NCBI GenBank assembly: GCA_949296455.1
Contig: CASFOZ010000002.1
Span: 71,574-135,573, forward strand
Direction of reading: 5' to 3'
Source of the DNA: an uncultured Eubacteriales bacterium
GTDB lineage: Bacteria > Bacillota > Clostridia > Christensenellales > CALVMC01
DNA: 64,000 bases
Shown: one piece after another, positions 36,768-47,600 of the stretch
Layout of the letters: every line of letters starts with the position of its first letter
How positions within the stretch are numbered: the first letter of the stretch is position 1
The notes under the pieces: generated by a model
What the model saw: the letters and a program-made list of their open reading frames with translations, nothing else
Told to the model about the DNA's origin: nothing
Databases searched by the model: none
Position numbers and translations under genes: made by a program

Positions 36768-36837
36768 TTAAAATCAGCGTTAATATTAAAATCAGTGTTA
36801 AATTAAAATCAGTGTTAAATTAAAATCAGTTGTTAAT
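36768..36837. repeat. Four tandem 17-18-bp repeats
   Basis: TTAAAATCAG occurs at 36768, 36786, 36803 and 36820, each followed by a GTTAA-like stretch, giving a period of 17-18 bp. A degenerate fifth copy lies near 36733. No spacer sequence separates them, so this is not CRISPR. Confidence 0.7.
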
Positions 36838-36866
36838 ATTAAATTACCTGTATTAAATATTAATGA

Positions 36867-36895
36867 AAATAAAAAAGCGACTGAAAGTCGCTTTT
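36867..36895 (-). terminator. Terminator of spoIVA
   Basis: AAAGCGACT and AGTCGCTTT pair around a 3-nt loop on the minus strand, then a T-rich tail. It starts about 34 nt beyond the spoIVA stop. Confidence 0.8.
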
Positions 36896-36928
36896 ACTGA
36901 TAGAATCGGTTTTAACCTGATTGAATTA

Positions 36929-38407
36929 TTAAATTAATATACAGATTACTCCGCCTTTGCCCTCGTTTACTATTCTTGTCAAGGTTTTTCTGAGTTTTAC
37001 CTGAGCCTCTTCGGGAAGGGATAAAAGTTTACCGTTTATACCTTCGTTGACAAGAACATCGAGAGATTTACCGAACATGTTAGTGTTCCAAATACCGTTT
37101 TTGTTGTTTTCAAATTCTGAAAGAAGGAAATCCACCATATCTTTACTTTGTTCTTCGCTTCCTATAATAGGATTGATTTCCGTTTCGACATCGACTTTCA
37201 TAATATGAAGCGACGGCGCTGTAGCTTTGAGTTTCACTCCGTATTTTGAACCTTGTTTGGTAATTTCAGGCTCTTCCAAAACCATTTCGTCCATTGTGGG
37301 ATTTACGATACCGTAACCCTTCTCGTTGACGCTGTCGAGAGCCGATTTGATTTTATCGTATTCTGTTTTTGCGTGTTTGAGTTTTTTAACGAAAGCAAGA
37401 AGATTAAAATCGTCTTTGACATCGGTTTCGCACTCGTCCGAAAGCACTTTATAAAAGAGTTCGGGTTTAGCGTCGAACTCGACTTCTATTTTACCCTGTC
37501 CGAATTCCACGGAAATGGCTTTTGTCGGTTCAAAGTACTTATCGTCGGTAAAAAGAGTTTCGAAGTTTTTAAAATCTTTCATTTTAATAACTTTCCCCGA
37601 AATATCTTTAATGGCGTTAAGAGCGGTTTTTATAATATCGTTATCTTCGTTTAAGGCCTGCATCCATTTAGGAATATTGGCTTCGATTAATTTGATAGGA
37701 AATTCCATTAAAATGCTTTCCATAATTTCGGCAATCTGTTCTTCGGTAATTTCGAGAACGTTTTGAGCCGATACGGGGACTCCGTATTTAAGTTCGAGAG
37801 CGTCTCTGAGTTTTAATGTTTCTTCCGCTTTGGGATTTTTGGAATTAAGTACAATCATAAAAGGTTTACCGATAGCTTTAAGTTCGGAGACCACCCTTTC
37901 TTCTGCGTCGATATATTTTGAGCGTTCTATACCGGTAACCGTTCCGTCGGTTGTAACCATAATACCTATGGTGCTGTGTTCTTTAATGACTTTAGTCGTT
38001 CCGATTTCTGCGGCTTTTTCGAAAGGGATTTCCTTATCGTCCCAAGGGGTATGGACGAGACGGGGCTTATCGTTTTCGATATGACCTAATGCGCCGTCTA
38101 CAAGATAACCAACGCAGTCAATCATTCTCACATTTACTTCGAGACCTTCGGTAAGAGAAATGCGCACGGCTTCGGCGGGAACGAATTTAGGCTGAGTAGT
38201 CATAATTGTTTTACCGTCGGCAGATTGAGGCATCTCATCGATAGCCCTTTGTTTTTTGTGCTGATTTTCGATTTTGGGAATAACCAGCGATTCCATAAAC
38301 TTTTTAATAAAAGTTGATTTGCCCGTTCTTACAGGCCCCACCACGCCGACATATATATCTCCGCCGGTTCTTGTGGCGATATCGTTGTACAGGTCAAAAC
38401 TTTCCAT
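36929..38407 (-). CDS. spoIVA: Stage IV sporulation protein A, spore-coat basement ATPase
   Basis: SpoIVA polymerises on the outer forespore membrane with ATP and forms the base on which the coat is built. The 492 residues are exactly the Bacillus length. The Walker A GPVRTGKSTF lies at residues 24-33, and the TRAFAC-like switch region and NSKNPKAEE follow. The protein ends in GKGGVICILI, like the conserved C-terminus needed for anchoring through SpoVM in Bacillus. GGAGG precedes the ATG. In Bacillus it is made under sigma-E; I could not find a clear sigma-E promoter, only a weak AAATATT/CATTTTTT pair about 75-95 nt upstream. This gene is the strongest sign that the organism sporulates. Confidence 0.96.
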   Translation of the reverse strand: MESFDLYNDIATRTGGDIYVGVVGPVRTGKSTFIKKFMESLVIPKIENQHKKQRAIDEMPQSADGKTIMTTQPKFVPAEAVRISLTEGLEVNVRMIDCVGYLVDGALGHIENDKPRLVHTPWDDKEIPFEKAAEIGTTKVIKEHSTIGIMVTTDGTVTGIERSKYIDAEERVVSELKAIGKPFMIVLNSKNPKAEETLKLRDALELKYGVPVSAQNVLEITEEQIAEIMESILMEFPIKLIEANIPKWMQALNEDNDIIKTALNAIKDISGKVIKMKDFKNFETLFTDDKYFEPTKAISVEFGQGKIEVEFDAKPELFYKVLSDECETDVKDDFNLLAFVKKLKHAKTEYDKIKSALDSVNEKGYGIVNPTMDEMVLEEPEITKQGSKYGVKLKATAPSLHIMKVDVETEINPIIGSEEQSKDMVDFLLSEFENNKNGIWNTNMFGKSLDVLVNEGINGKLLSLPEEAQVKLRKTLTRIVNEGKGGVICILI

Positions 38408-38470
38408 ATCTATCCTCCAATTAATATGTCTTTAAAAGTATATGAAAGCAATTTAACCGTTATGCAAAAA

Positions 38471-38569
38471 ATGTCGAATAACCGTAAATATTTTTTCTTA
38501 TACTTTATACCCTACGGATATTTTATTTTATTGAAAAAGGAGCTGAAATATTACAAAAAAGCAAAATAA
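38471..38569 (+). CDS. Possible 32-residue basic membrane peptide
   Basis: A complete small frame from ATG to TAA. It has a hydrophobic, aromatic core (YFFLYFIPYGYFILL) followed by a Lys-rich tail, the make-up of a small single-pass membrane protein. There is no Shine-Dalgarno sequence and no clear promoter, so it may be chance. It lies beside spoIVA, and such small proteins do occur near sporulation genes. I do not recognise a family. Confidence 0.25.
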   Translation: MSNNRKYFFLYFIPYGYFILLKKELKYYKKAK

Positions 38570-38670
38570 ACATTTAAAAATATTTGGTAGCTTAAAAGCA
38601 AATTTTGAGAAAAATTTTTTATATTGAAAGAAAAAATTTCAGGAAAAATAAACGGAATTTAAAGTACAAA

Positions 38671-38700
38671 TAAAAAAGGACGGTTTATCCGTCCTTTTAA
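38671..38700 (-). terminator. Terminator of gyrB-gyrA
   Basis: AAAAGGACGG and CCGTCCTTTT pair around a 5-nt loop on the minus strand with a following T run. It is 21 nt after the gyrA stop. Confidence 0.85.
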
Positions 38701-38720
38701 AATTAAATTACAATTAAAGT

Positions 38721-41204
38721 TTAGCAATGAGCCGCATCGAAAACCAAAACTATTTCAACCGAACCGCTGCGCTTATCGATAACCATTTTTCCTTGATTTG
38801 TTCTGTTGAGAATATTAATGGATTCGCTGTTTACGAGATATGTATCTCCTTTTTCTGTATTGATAGCAATATCGTAAGGATTAGTAACAAGTTCAGCAAA
38901 AGCGACGGTTCTTCCCGATTTATCGTTGAGTTCTGCTATTTTGACGCCCTTTCTTGCTCTGTTCATAATTTCTATATCGGAAGCGACTACCCTCTTTGCA
39001 TAACCGCCGGAAGTAATAATAAGTATTTCGCCTTCGTTAGAGTGCGGAATAACATTTACGATTCCGTCTCTGTTTTCGAGAGCGATACCTTTTACACCGC
39101 CGGATTTTCTGCCTTGAACGGGGATATCTTCTTCATTAATGTTAAGGCATATTCCCCTTCTTGTAACAAACAGACATTTTTCGTTACCGTTAGTGTATGC
39201 GACTTTAATAACCTCATCGTTATCTTTGAGGACGACGGCGGGCGCATAGCCTCTGTTACTCTTATATTCTTTACTTTCCGTCTTTTTAGCGAGACCGTTT
39301 TTAGTAAAGAAGAGGAAATAGCCTGCCGCAAAATCGATACTCGAAGAGAAGATTGCGATAATTTTTTCCTTTTTATCGAGTTCCGGGAAAATAGAATTTG
39401 CCTTTACGCCCTTTTCCTTCCATTTTTTCTCTTGAACGTTATCGAGATTGAATTTAAAGTAATTTCCCAAATTAGTGAATGCGGTAATCTCGTGATAAGT
39501 ATTTGTGTAAAGAGCGATTAAAGGAACATCGTCGATTGTACTCGAAGTTTTGTTTCTGAACGCTGCCGTATAATTTGCGGACGAAACTTGTTTTATAAGA
39601 CCGTTAGGTTGAAGAATGATATAGCCGTCTTTATAAGCAAGAGTTTTAGGAGTTTTAGACTCTTCCATCTGAGCCTGGTCGGCCATAGTAATGATAAGGG
39701 TTTTTCTCGGAGTCTTATATTGTTTTTTAATTTCGAGAATTTCCTTTTTAACAGTCTCGTATTGAAGATGTTTCGAAGCGTAAATAGCGGCAAGAGTCTG
39801 GATAAGTTTTTCTACTTCTACGAGTTCTTTTTCGAGTTTTTCGATTTCAAGAGAAGTAAGACGAGCAAGTCTCATATCGAGAATTGCCTGAGCCTGTCTT
39901 TCGGAAAGAGCGAATCTTTCTCTCAAACGTGTTCTTGCAACGGGAGTAGACTCGGAAGTTTTAATTATTTTAATTACCTCGTCTATATTTTTGATAGCGA
40001 TGATAAGGCCTGTCAAAATATGCTGACGCTCTCTTGCTGCGGCAAGGTCGAAACCTGTTCTTCTGTAAATAACTTCTCTTTGATACTCTACATAATATTT
40101 AATAATTTCTATAAGACTTAAAAGTTTCGGTTTACCGTCGGCGATAGCGACCATATTGATATTGAAAGAGCACTGCAAATCGGTTTTAGAATAAAGTTTA
40201 TTTAAAAGTTTGAATACATCGACATCTTTTTTAACCTTAATAACGGCCCTCATACCGTGTCTGTCTGACTCGTCGACGACGTCTGCGATACCGCCGAAAA
40301 CTTCTTTATTAGTCTCTCTTAGTTCGTTGATTTTTTTAAGCAAAGCGGCTTTATTGACCTGATAAGGAAGTTCGCTAATTACAATATGTTTTTTATCGCC
40401 TGCCCCGGTTTCGATATTGACCTTAGCTTTTACGGTAATTTTTCCTCTGCCTGTTTCGTAAGCTTTGTAAATCTCGTCGTTTTCAACTATATAACCGCCG
40501 GTCGGGAAATCCGGAGCCTTAATGTAAGTCATTAATTTTTTAAGGGTTATTTTAGGGTTGTCTATGAAAGCGACAACGCCGTCTATAACTTCGGCAAGGT
40601 TATGAGTCGGGATATTTGTTGCAAGACCTACCGCAATACCGGAAGCGCCGTTAACAAGAAGGTTCGGATATCTGCCGGGAAGGGTTTCGGGTTCCATTAA
40701 GGTATCGTCGAAGTTTAATCCCCATTTTACGGTATCCTTTTCCAAATCTTTTAAGAGTTCCAAAGCAAGCGGACTGAGTCTTGCTTCTGTGTAACGCATA
40801 GCGGCTGCGCTGTCGCCGTCGACGGAACCGAAGTTGCCGTGCCCGTCGATAAGCGTCATACCCATAACGAAAGGCTGAGCCATACGAACCATAGCGTCGT
40901 AAACCGAAGTGTCGCCGTGCGGATGATATTTACCCAAGCAGTCGCCGACGATACGGGCGGATTTTTTATAAGGTTTATCGGGAGTAATTCCCATATCGTA
41001 CATAGAATAAAGAATTCTTCTTTGAACAGGCTTTAAGCCGTCTTCTATACGAGGAAGTGCTCTGTCGAGAATAACATATTCGGCATACGGCATCATAGAC
41101 TGATGCATAACTTCTTCTACGGAAGCGTCAATAACCTTTGTATTTTCCTCATCGTCGTCGAATTTAAGTTCTTCTTCTACTTCAAATTCTTCCATATCAG
41201 CCAT
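38721..41204 (-). CDS. gyrA: Type IIA topoisomerase subunit A (GyrA/ParC)
   Basis: This subunit cuts and rejoins DNA. In the 827 residues, the winged-helix and tower part contains [21 protein letters not shown] (the quinolone region) and the catalytic Tyr in [11 protein letters not shown], near residue 140. The coiled coil and C-terminal six-bladed domain follow. The usual GyrA box (QRRGGKG) is not intact; a related [10 protein letters not shown] is found near residue 700. The sequence also mixes GyrA-like (NFGSVDGDS) and ParC-like (MAQPF) traits. It could be gyrase, topoisomerase IV or the clostridial intermediate type. It overlaps gyrB by 8 nt. No dnaA, dnaN or recF is near, so this may not be the origin-linked pair. 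Confidence 0.9.
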   Translation of the reverse strand: MADMEEFEVEEELKFDDDEENTKVIDASVEEVMHQSMMPYAEYVILDRALPRIEDGLKPVQRRILYSMYDMGITPDKPYKKSARIVGDCLGKYHPHGDTSVYDAMVRMAQPFVMGMTLIDGHGNFGSVDGDSAAAMRYTEARLSPLALELLKDLEKDTVKWGLNFDDTLMEPETLPGRYPNLLVNGASGIAVGLATNIPTHNLAEVIDGVVAFIDNPKITLKKLMTYIKAPDFPTGGYIVENDEIYKAYETGRGKITVKAKVNIETGAGDKKHIVISELPYQVNKAALLKKINELRETNKEVFGGIADVVDESDRHGMRAVIKVKKDVDVFKLLNKLYSKTDLQCSFNINMVAIADGKPKLLSLIEIIKYYVEYQREVIYRRTGFDLAAARERQHILTGLIIAIKNIDEVIKIIKTSESTPVARTRLRERFALSERQAQAILDMRLARLTSLEIEKLEKELVEVEKLIQTLAAIYASKHLQYETVKKEILEIKKQYKTPRKTLIITMADQAQMEESKTPKTLAYKDGYIILQPNGLIKQVSSANYTAAFRNKTSSTIDDVPLIALYTNTYHEITAFTNLGNYFKFNLDNVQEKKWKEKGVKANSIFPELDKKEKIIAIFSSSIDFAAGYFLFFTKNGLAKKTESKEYKSNRGYAPAVVLKDNDEVIKVAYTNGNEKCLFVTRRGICLNINEEDIPVQGRKSGGVKGIALENRDGIVNVIPHSNEGEILIITSGGYAKRVVASDIEIMNRARKGVKIAELNDKSGRTVAFAELVTNPYDIAINTEKGDTYLVNSESINILNRTNQGKMVIDKRSGSVEIVLVFDAAHC

Positions 41205-43170
41205 TTTTTCTGTCCCCCAGTTTTATGAAATTATCCACCTTGTTGAAGTTAGCGTAATTGTAAATGTACTGTCTTCTGACTTCGATGTTGTCACCCATAA
41301 GGGTGGAAATCATTTTATCTGCGTTTGCAGCGTCGTCGACATTAACTCTCATAAGGCTTCTTGTTTCGGGATTCAAAGTAGTTTCCCAAAGTTGTTCGGC
41401 ATTCATTTCGCCGAGACCTTTATATCTCTGTATTTTATAATTTTTAGATTTAGCAAGAACGTTTTTAAGTTCTATATCGTCATAAGCATAAACAATGCTG
41501 TCTTTCTTTTCCACTTTATAAAGAGGCGGCATACCGATAAAGACATGGCCTTCGGTGATAAGACTTCTCATATAGCGGAAGAAGAAGGTTAAAAGAATAC
41601 TTCTTATATGCGCACCGTCCTGGTCTGCGTCGGCGAGAATAATGATTTTGCCGTATTTAAGATTTGAAATATCGAAGTCGTCATCGAAGCCTGCGCCGAG
41701 CGCATTGATAATAAGTCGTATTTCCTCGTTTGCAAGAAGCTGAGCGATATTTTTCTTTTCAGCGTTAATAGGTTTACCTCTTAAAGGAAGTATTGCCTGA
41801 AAGGTTCTGTCTCTGCCCTGTTTTGCGCTGCCGCCTGCCGAATCGCCTTCGACGATAAAGAGTTCGTTGTGTTCGAATTTTCTTCCCGAACAGCCTGCGA
41901 GTTTTCCTACAAGGGAACTTCCTAAAATGCTGTTCTTCTGTCTTAAAATTTCTTTTTGTCTTCTTGAAAGTTCTCTGACTTTAGCCGCTTCCAAAGCTTT
42001 ATTTAAAACTTTATTGGTAAGTTCGGGGTCGAGGTCATTTTCGAAGAATTTCTGTAAAAGTTCACTTGCGACAGCTTCGACTTTTGCCTTAACTTCGGGA
42101 TTTCCGAGTTTAGTTTTAGTCTGACCTTCGAACTGCGGATTTTTTATTTTAACCGACATAACGACGGTAAGACCTTCACGAAAATCTTCGCCTAAAAGGT
42201 TATCCGCCTTTTCTTTAAGCATACCTTTTTTACGGAGCAAATCGTTTAAAACCTTTGTAAGCGCCGATTTAAAACCTGTTTCGTGGGTACCGCCTTCCGT
42301 TGTCGGAATATTGTTTACATAAGAAAACATATTTTCGGTATACTCCGAAGTATATTGCATAGCGAAATTAAGCTGAAATTCCGATTCATTTTCTTCTGCG
42401 GTGAAAGGTTCTCCGTAAAGGGTCTCTTTTGCTTCGTTAAGATATTTTACGAAGTCGCTGAGTCCCCCTTCGTATTTAAATTCTGCGTGTCTGAAATTAC
42501 CTTCTTCGTCCTTTTCTCTTCTGTCCTCTACAGTTAAAGTAAGACCTTTATTAAGAAAAGCGAGTTCTCTTAATCTTTTCTGAATGGTTTCAAAAATAAA
42601 TTTTTCTTTTCCGAAGACTCTTGCGTCAGGCATAAAGTGAACGAAGGTTCCCGTTCCGTCGGCTTTTTCGCCGGTTTCTTTAAGATGTCCCATAGCCTTA
42701 CCCGAAGTAATTTTACCTTCTGCGTCTTCGACGCTTGCAAATTCCATCTGATAAACCTTATTGTTTCTTTTGACTCTGACTTTAAGCCACTCTGAAAGAG
42801 CGTTTGTAACAGACGCACCGACGCCGTGAAGACCGCCCGAATAGTTATAACTTCCGCTGCCGAATTTACCGCCTGCGTGAAGTTCCGTAAATACGACTTC
42901 TACCGCACTTACGCCCTTTTTAGGATGCTTGTCTACCGGGATACCTCTGCCGTTATCTTCTACGCTTATGCTGTTATCTTCGTAAACTATAAGGTTTACT
43001 GTATCTCCGAACCCGTTTGCAAGTTCGTCGATACTGTTATCTACGATTTCCCAAAGAATATGGTGAAGTCCTTTATTTCCTGTTCCGCCGATATACATAC
43101 CGGGACGGACTCTGACGGCTTCCAATCCTTCGAGAATTTGAATATCTGAAGCTTTATATTCTTTACCCAA
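41197..43170 (-). CDS. gyrB: Type IIA topoisomerase subunit B (GyrB/ParE)
   Basis: The ATPase subunit partners the A subunit. The 657 residues begin with the GHKL ATPase domain ([18 protein letters not shown] near residue 20, [22 protein letters not shown]). The TOPRIM domain has [14 protein letters not shown] near residue 440 and [15 protein letters not shown] near 510. The length is normal for the form without the Gram-negative insert. The start codon is TTG, with GGAGGGG six bases upstream. A promoter with an extended -10 precedes it. The B and A genes overlap and are transcribed together. ParE cannot be ruled out. Confidence 0.92.
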   Translation of the reverse strand: MGKEYKASDIQILEGLEAVRVRPGMYIGGTGNKGLHHILWEIVDNSIDELANGFGDTVNLIVYEDNSISVEDNGRGIPVDKHPKKGVSAVEVVFTELHAGGKFGSGSYNYSGGLHGVGASVTNALSEWLKVRVKRNNKVYQMEFASVEDAEGKITSGKAMGHLKETGEKADGTGTFVHFMPDARVFGKEKFIFETIQKRLRELAFLNKGLTLTVEDRREKDEEGNFRHAEFKYEGGLSDFVKYLNEAKETLYGEPFTAEENESEFQLNFAMQYTSEYTENMFSYVNNIPTTEGGTHETGFKSALTKVLNDLLRKKGMLKEKADNLLGEDFREGLTVVMSVKIKNPQFEGQTKTKLGNPEVKAKVEAVASELLQKFFENDLDPELTNKVLNKALEAAKVRELSRRQKEILRQKNSILGSSLVGKLAGCSGRKFEHNELFIVEGDSAGGSAKQGRDRTFQAILPLRGKPINAEKKNIAQLLANEEIRLIINALGAGFDDDFDISNLKYGKIIILADADQDGAHIRSILLTFFFRYMRSLITEGHVFIGMPPLYKVEKKDSIVYAYDDIELKNVLAKSKNYKIQRYKGLGEMNAEQLWETTLNPETRSLMRVNVDDAANADKMISTLMGDNIEVRRQYIYNYANFNKVDNFIKLGDRKNG

Positions 43171-43199
43171 AATTGTCCCCTCCGTATTAAACTTATTTA

Positions 43200-43228
43200 A
43201 TTATAACATAAACTTTAAAAATGGTAAA
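43200..43228 (-). promoter_or_regulatory. Promoter of gyrB-gyrA with extended -10
   Basis: TTTACC and TATAAT are separated by 17 bp, with TGT directly before the -10 box. The box is 29 nt from the TTG start. Confidence 0.65.
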
Positions 43229-43422
43229 ATGAATAATAATATATATATAAATATTTATTTTTAATATTTAAACCATAGATAATAGGAAAAGAGATTAAAA
43301 GATTCAATCTTGTAAAATAAACTGACAACAACCGAATTAAAAGAATAAGAAATAATAAAAGATAATTTATTTCCGATAATTTCATTTTTTGATATATAAT
43401 TTTTATTTTTTAATTATATTTA

Positions 43423-43593
43423 TCAGCAAATTATTTTAATATCGGAATTAAAATCGGAAAATGCACCGTTTCTGTTTTGGAATTTTAAATCGTTAACCGA
43501 ACCGGAAAAAAATGAAATCATAAAAGAAATAAGGAACACTGCAATAAATTTAAGAATAAATTTTGAAATTTTTTTGATAATATTAATAATCAT
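43423..43593 (-). CDS. Possible 56-residue exported or membrane peptide
   Basis: The frame starts with a basic N-terminus (MIINIIKKISKFI), has a hydrophobic stretch of about 20 residues and then a polar tail rich in Asn and Asp, ending in CYS. This is the pattern of a signal peptide or small membrane protein. There is no Shine-Dalgarno sequence and the frame is AT-rich, so chance is possible. It lies beyond the terminator of the lipoprotein gene and before gyrB. Confidence 0.3.
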   Translation of the reverse strand: MIINIIKKISKFILKFIAVFLISFMISFFSGSVNDLKFQNRNGAFSDFNSDIKIIC

Positions 43594-43643
43594 ATTAATA
43601 TTATATTCAAAAAAAACTAATTTATAATAAAAACTTGTCCAAT

Positions 43644-43678
43644 AAAAAAGGACAAAAATTTAACCTTTTGTCCTTTTT
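43644..43678 (-). terminator. Terminator of the giant-protein / lipoprotein operon
   Basis: A long stem of AAAAAGGACAAAA with its complement encloses an 8-nt loop on the minus strand, followed by T-rich sequence. It begins 34 nt after the lipoprotein stop. Confidence 0.85.
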
Positions 43679-43711
43679 ATTAAGAAAGACCTTTTTACTA
43701 CTCAATTTAGA

Positions 43712-44635
43712 TTAAGACAATAAATCTGCTGTATATTCATCGAAAACCATTTCTTTTTCGTTATAGGAAAAATAAACAGTTGTATTGTTAGTAGTCTGTT
43801 GATTATTTACGAACGCATCGGAAGGAGCAATAATCGTATATTGGTCGCAATTTTCATAACTTCTGATAAGTCCGTTTTTCCACATAGTAACCTTGTAGTA
43901 GTGTTTGGTAAGTTCTACGCCTGCACCTTCCCTTTTATTTTCGGAAAGAGCGTTTTCGATAATTACTTTACCGTAATCGCCGACACTTGCAACTAAATCG
44001 AATCCTATCGTAAAAGTATAGTAATCTCCCTCATCGACAGGCGCAGTAGTTACGGAAGCGTCCACCGTTTCTGCGGTGTGATTGAAAGTAAATAGTTTTT
44101 TAGGGTCGTCGAGAGTATAACCCGTATAATAATCGGCATAAGACATGGTAATTTTTTCATCCCATTCTTTAACACCGTAAATCCCGTCTGTCTCCCCGAA
44201 GGACTTAGCTTCCCTTCTCGTTACGGTATCGTTAATGACGGCAACTTCGGTAGCGCTTTCTGCAAATCCTCTGACTATAACTAGAACGGGAGAGTCTGTA
44301 ACTATAACGGTATTTTTGCTGTAAATATTTCCGTTCTGAACTATTTTAACGGACTCTATATTCATTTTTGCAAGAGGACTTTCTTCATCTCCTGCTTTTG
44401 CTTCTCCTATGGTAAGCATAGCGGTATACTTTTGGTCGTAATAATTTTTAACGCCCGCCTCGAACATTTCCCAAGCCGACATATTTTCGTTAATGGAATA
44501 TGTAACTTCAATGTCGGCAGGAAGGGTCTCGCCTATAATATCGGTATTTTGAATGTTGACATTACAAGCCGTTATTGAAAAAATCAATAAAACTGCCACT
44601 GTTGCTACTATAATAAATTTAGTACTTTTTTTCAT
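43712..44635 (-). CDS. Surface lipoprotein of unknown function, 307 aa
   Basis: The N-terminus MKKSTKFIIVATVAVLLIFSITAC has a type II signal peptide with the lipobox ITAC, so the mature protein starts at Cys24 and is lipid-anchored. LspA in this window would process it. The remaining ~280 residues are rich in Thr, Val and Asp and look all-beta, with no motif I recognise. The gene follows the giant protein by 19 nt with AGAGG upstream, and a strong terminator follows, so the two genes are one operon. A role in anchoring or assembling the giant protein is possible but only inferred from this position. LolA/LppX-like folds are an alternative. Confidence 0.85.
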   Translation of the reverse strand: MKKSTKFIIVATVAVLLIFSITACNVNIQNTDIIGETLPADIEVTYSINENMSAWEMFEAGVKNYYDQKYTAMLTIGEAKAGDEESPLAKMNIESVKIVQNGNIYSKNTVIVTDSPVLVIVRGFAESATEVAVINDTVTRREAKSFGETDGIYGVKEWDEKITMSYADYYTGYTLDDPKKLFTFNHTAETVDASVTTAPVDEGDYYTFTIGFDLVASVGDYGKVIIENALSENKREGAGVELTKHYYKVTMWKNGLIRSYENCDQYTIIAPSDAFVNNQQTTNNTTVYFSYNEKEMVFDEYTADLLS

Positions 44636-44654
44636 TTTTTTTCCTCTTAGTAAT

Positions 44655-47600
44655 TTATTTTAATATATTTCTTCTTTTTTTAAGAAGAAAACATATATAC
44701 GCTAAACTTATTAACCCTAAAACGCCTAATATCGAAGCAATAACGATAAGAGCAATATTTCTGGTATCGGGCATAATGGTAAGATAACTTTCGCCTTCCG
44801 AATTATCGACGACTATAACGAAGTTTTTACCTGCGCTTAAATTCTCGGCACTGATAAGATAAGTACCCGTGCTTTCGCCTTCTTCTCTGACAAGTTCGCC
44901 GGTAATTTGAAGTTCATCTAAAAATTCCTGTCCTGATACGATTTCATAATAAAGCGTCGGGTCAAGGCTTCCTTGAAGTTTGCTGTTACCGTAAATTTTT
45001 ACGACAATAGTGGCAGGGATAATGGTGCATACGCCTTGTTTTTCGATAACAAACTCATAAAGTGCATTGAGGTTTTCGTCCGTCATTTCCCATTTAATCG
45101 GATATTCCCCTATTTCGGTTCCGTCGATTGACATTTTAACGCCCTGTTTTATATCCATAAGGATAAGAGAATGGAAATCGGGCAAATTGGAATAACTTGC
45201 TGTAAACTGCGGTTGTGTTCCGTAATTTACGGTAGTATCGTTTACAGTAACATAAATTTTCCATTTATTGACAGTAAGAGTACCTGCGACAAGTTGAATG
45301 TTATAGTTTGTCATATAAAGTTCTGTTGCAAAGTTGATATCGTAGGTACCGGGAACGATACGGGTGCCGACAGGAAGAGAGAAGTCTACTCTTGAATGTT
45401 CCGCCTCACTTATACCGGGAAGAGTATCGAGAGTGGAAATCACACCGTCTACTCTGTACTTATAATCGTTTATTATTTCGCCGTAAGTTATAGTAATATC
45501 TTCGAATTGAACGATAACCAATTTCTTTACGAGACGAGTCGTGTATTTGGCGCCGTTGAAATCGGAAATTAAATTATTGGTCGTTTTATCTTCTTCGGTA
45601 TAGAAACTTGCGGATACTTTTGTATTTTTAAACGCAGGGAGAGTTAACGCATAAATATTTGCATTTGGACTCATAGCATCTATACCCGATTTTACATATA
45701 TCGAAGCATAATCGCTTGTACCGTTAATAAGCATACCCGATGTAAGAAAATCGGAAAGCGTATATCCGTGATTTGCTTTACCGTTAATTAGTAAAGTATA
45801 TTGAGGTTCGGTATTATATTCGGTAGTTACATTATAACCTTTTCCGTCTTCTTCATCCATAATAATTTCTATTTCGGATTTTTCAACCGTAAGGCTGAAT
45901 TTTTCTAATTTTTCCGAGACGGAATTTTTACTTCCCCCATTTCCGTAAACTACGAGATTATAGAAACTTGTAACATCGTTTCCGTTTTCATCGTAAACTT
46001 TAAATGAATATTCGTAATTACCCGCCGTATAATCTAATTTACCGTTTGAAGAATTTGCATCACCCGAAGAAGCAAGTACGGCTTTAAGGATATGCGTATT
46101 GACGGTAAGGAAATTATTTTTAAGGAGTTCTATATAATAATCTCCGCCCTCTATTTTATTGCTCCAAGGTGCAATAACAGGGATATTTTCGGTATATTTA
46201 ATGGTTATTCCGTTGAAATAACTATCGGTGCCGTAATAACTTGTTATTCCGAAATTAACGGTTTTAGGATTAACTTTTATATTAAGTATTTTAATATTTT
46301 CGTAGTAACCTTGATAATCCAAAATTTCGTAATTGGAAAGTCTGTTTCCGTAAAGCGCTACATAAAGATTTTCGTTAGCGGGCGAAATCAAACCGGTAAC
46401 GTTTACGCCGTTACTGTTTTTGATAAATATAGCGTCCTTTAAAATATCCTGCACGGTGTCGCCGTTGACAAGATAGGAAGCCAAATAGGTTTCTAACTCT
46501 TTTAATGCGGCTTCTTTCCACCCCTCTTCGCCTGCAACGAGTTCACCGTAAATATATTCGAGAGTCTTGTAATTTTCGATTTTATTTAACTGTATTGACT
46601 TTTTATTTACAGTAATCGTATATGATGCGGAACTGATTATATAACTTGAAGATATATCTGCACCGAGACTGTTTAAAACTTTAAAGTCACTTGTATTCAC
46701 GGTATAAATTCCTGCGGGCAAACTACCAAATTGCGACTGCAAGAAAACTTCTCCGTTTGCATTAACAAGATTGAAATTACCGCTTATTGTATCGCCCGAA
46801 ACGAGTTTCGAAGTCAGATTCGAGAAAAATCCGTTTTCCAAATCGCTGATTGAAGAGGTATTTCCGTAAACAAAATTAATACTTTCATTTGAAGCGGATA
46901 CGCTCTTTGCGTAAATATTTCCTGTCAAATCGGATTTGACGCTGAATGTTACAAAATAATTGTTTTTAAGCTCTTCAATCAAATTAAGACCGCCTTTATC
47001 GCTAGTGAACGTAATATTTATTCCGCCTGCCGAAGCGGATTCGGCATTCTTTTTATTGCTGTATTTTGAAGAATAATTAAGTATAGCCGAATTTTCGTTA
47101 TAACTAAATACTGCCTTTAAAGAGCCTTCGGAAACAAGAGATAATTTATAATTATTAATATCTTCACCTTTGAGTCCGTTTGTATTAGATGTTTCGAAAA
47201 TGTAGTCTGAATCCGATTGAACGACGACATCGGCGGTTCCGTCGTAAACTTTATTTTTTGCCGAATCTTTTAAAGAAACCGTAACTTCGAGACGAGCCGA
47301 CGAAACGGTAACCACAAAATTCTTTCTTAACAATACTTCGTTATAATTATTAGTTACCGTTAATGTAATGTTATAACCGTTTGCGTAAACATTTTTTATA
47401 AATGCGGTATCGAATAAATCGGTTTTGTTTACCCCGTTTTCATCGGTATATGAACCTGAAAATTCGAAATTCAATTTTTCATTGACGGGTATTCCGTTAA
47501 GAAGATTGTTGAATACGGAATTGTCATACTCGCCTTTTTCGTTTTTCGAGCCGCCCAGAATAAGTACGGGTTTACCGTTTTCGATTTTTACATCGAAGAG

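Larger units (their letters stand above)
36485..36928. other. AT-rich gap between rdgB and spoIVA
   Basis: This 444-nt gap holds the tandem repeats at 36768-36837 and the spoIVA terminator at 36867-36895. The remaining sequence is AT-rich with no ORF over about 20 codons and no RNA fold I recognise. Confidence 0.6.
38408..38720. other. Gap between spoIVA and gyrA
   Basis: It contains the gyrA terminator at 38671-38700 and a 32-codon plus-strand open frame at 38471-38569. No other feature is recognised. Confidence 0.5.
43171..43711. other. 541-nt gap between the surface locus and gyrB
   Basis: This very AT-rich gap contains the gyrB promoter, a possible 56-codon reading frame (43423-43593) and the terminator at 43644-43678. 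The rest has no recognised feature. Confidence 0.6.

Noticed and set aside
36768-36837. CRISPR array
   Set aside because: The units are directly joined with no unique spacers, and no cas gene is present.
44655-44760. LPXTG or sortase anchor at the end of the giant protein
   Set aside because: The C-terminus has a transmembrane helix and RRNILK but no LPXTG-like motif before it.
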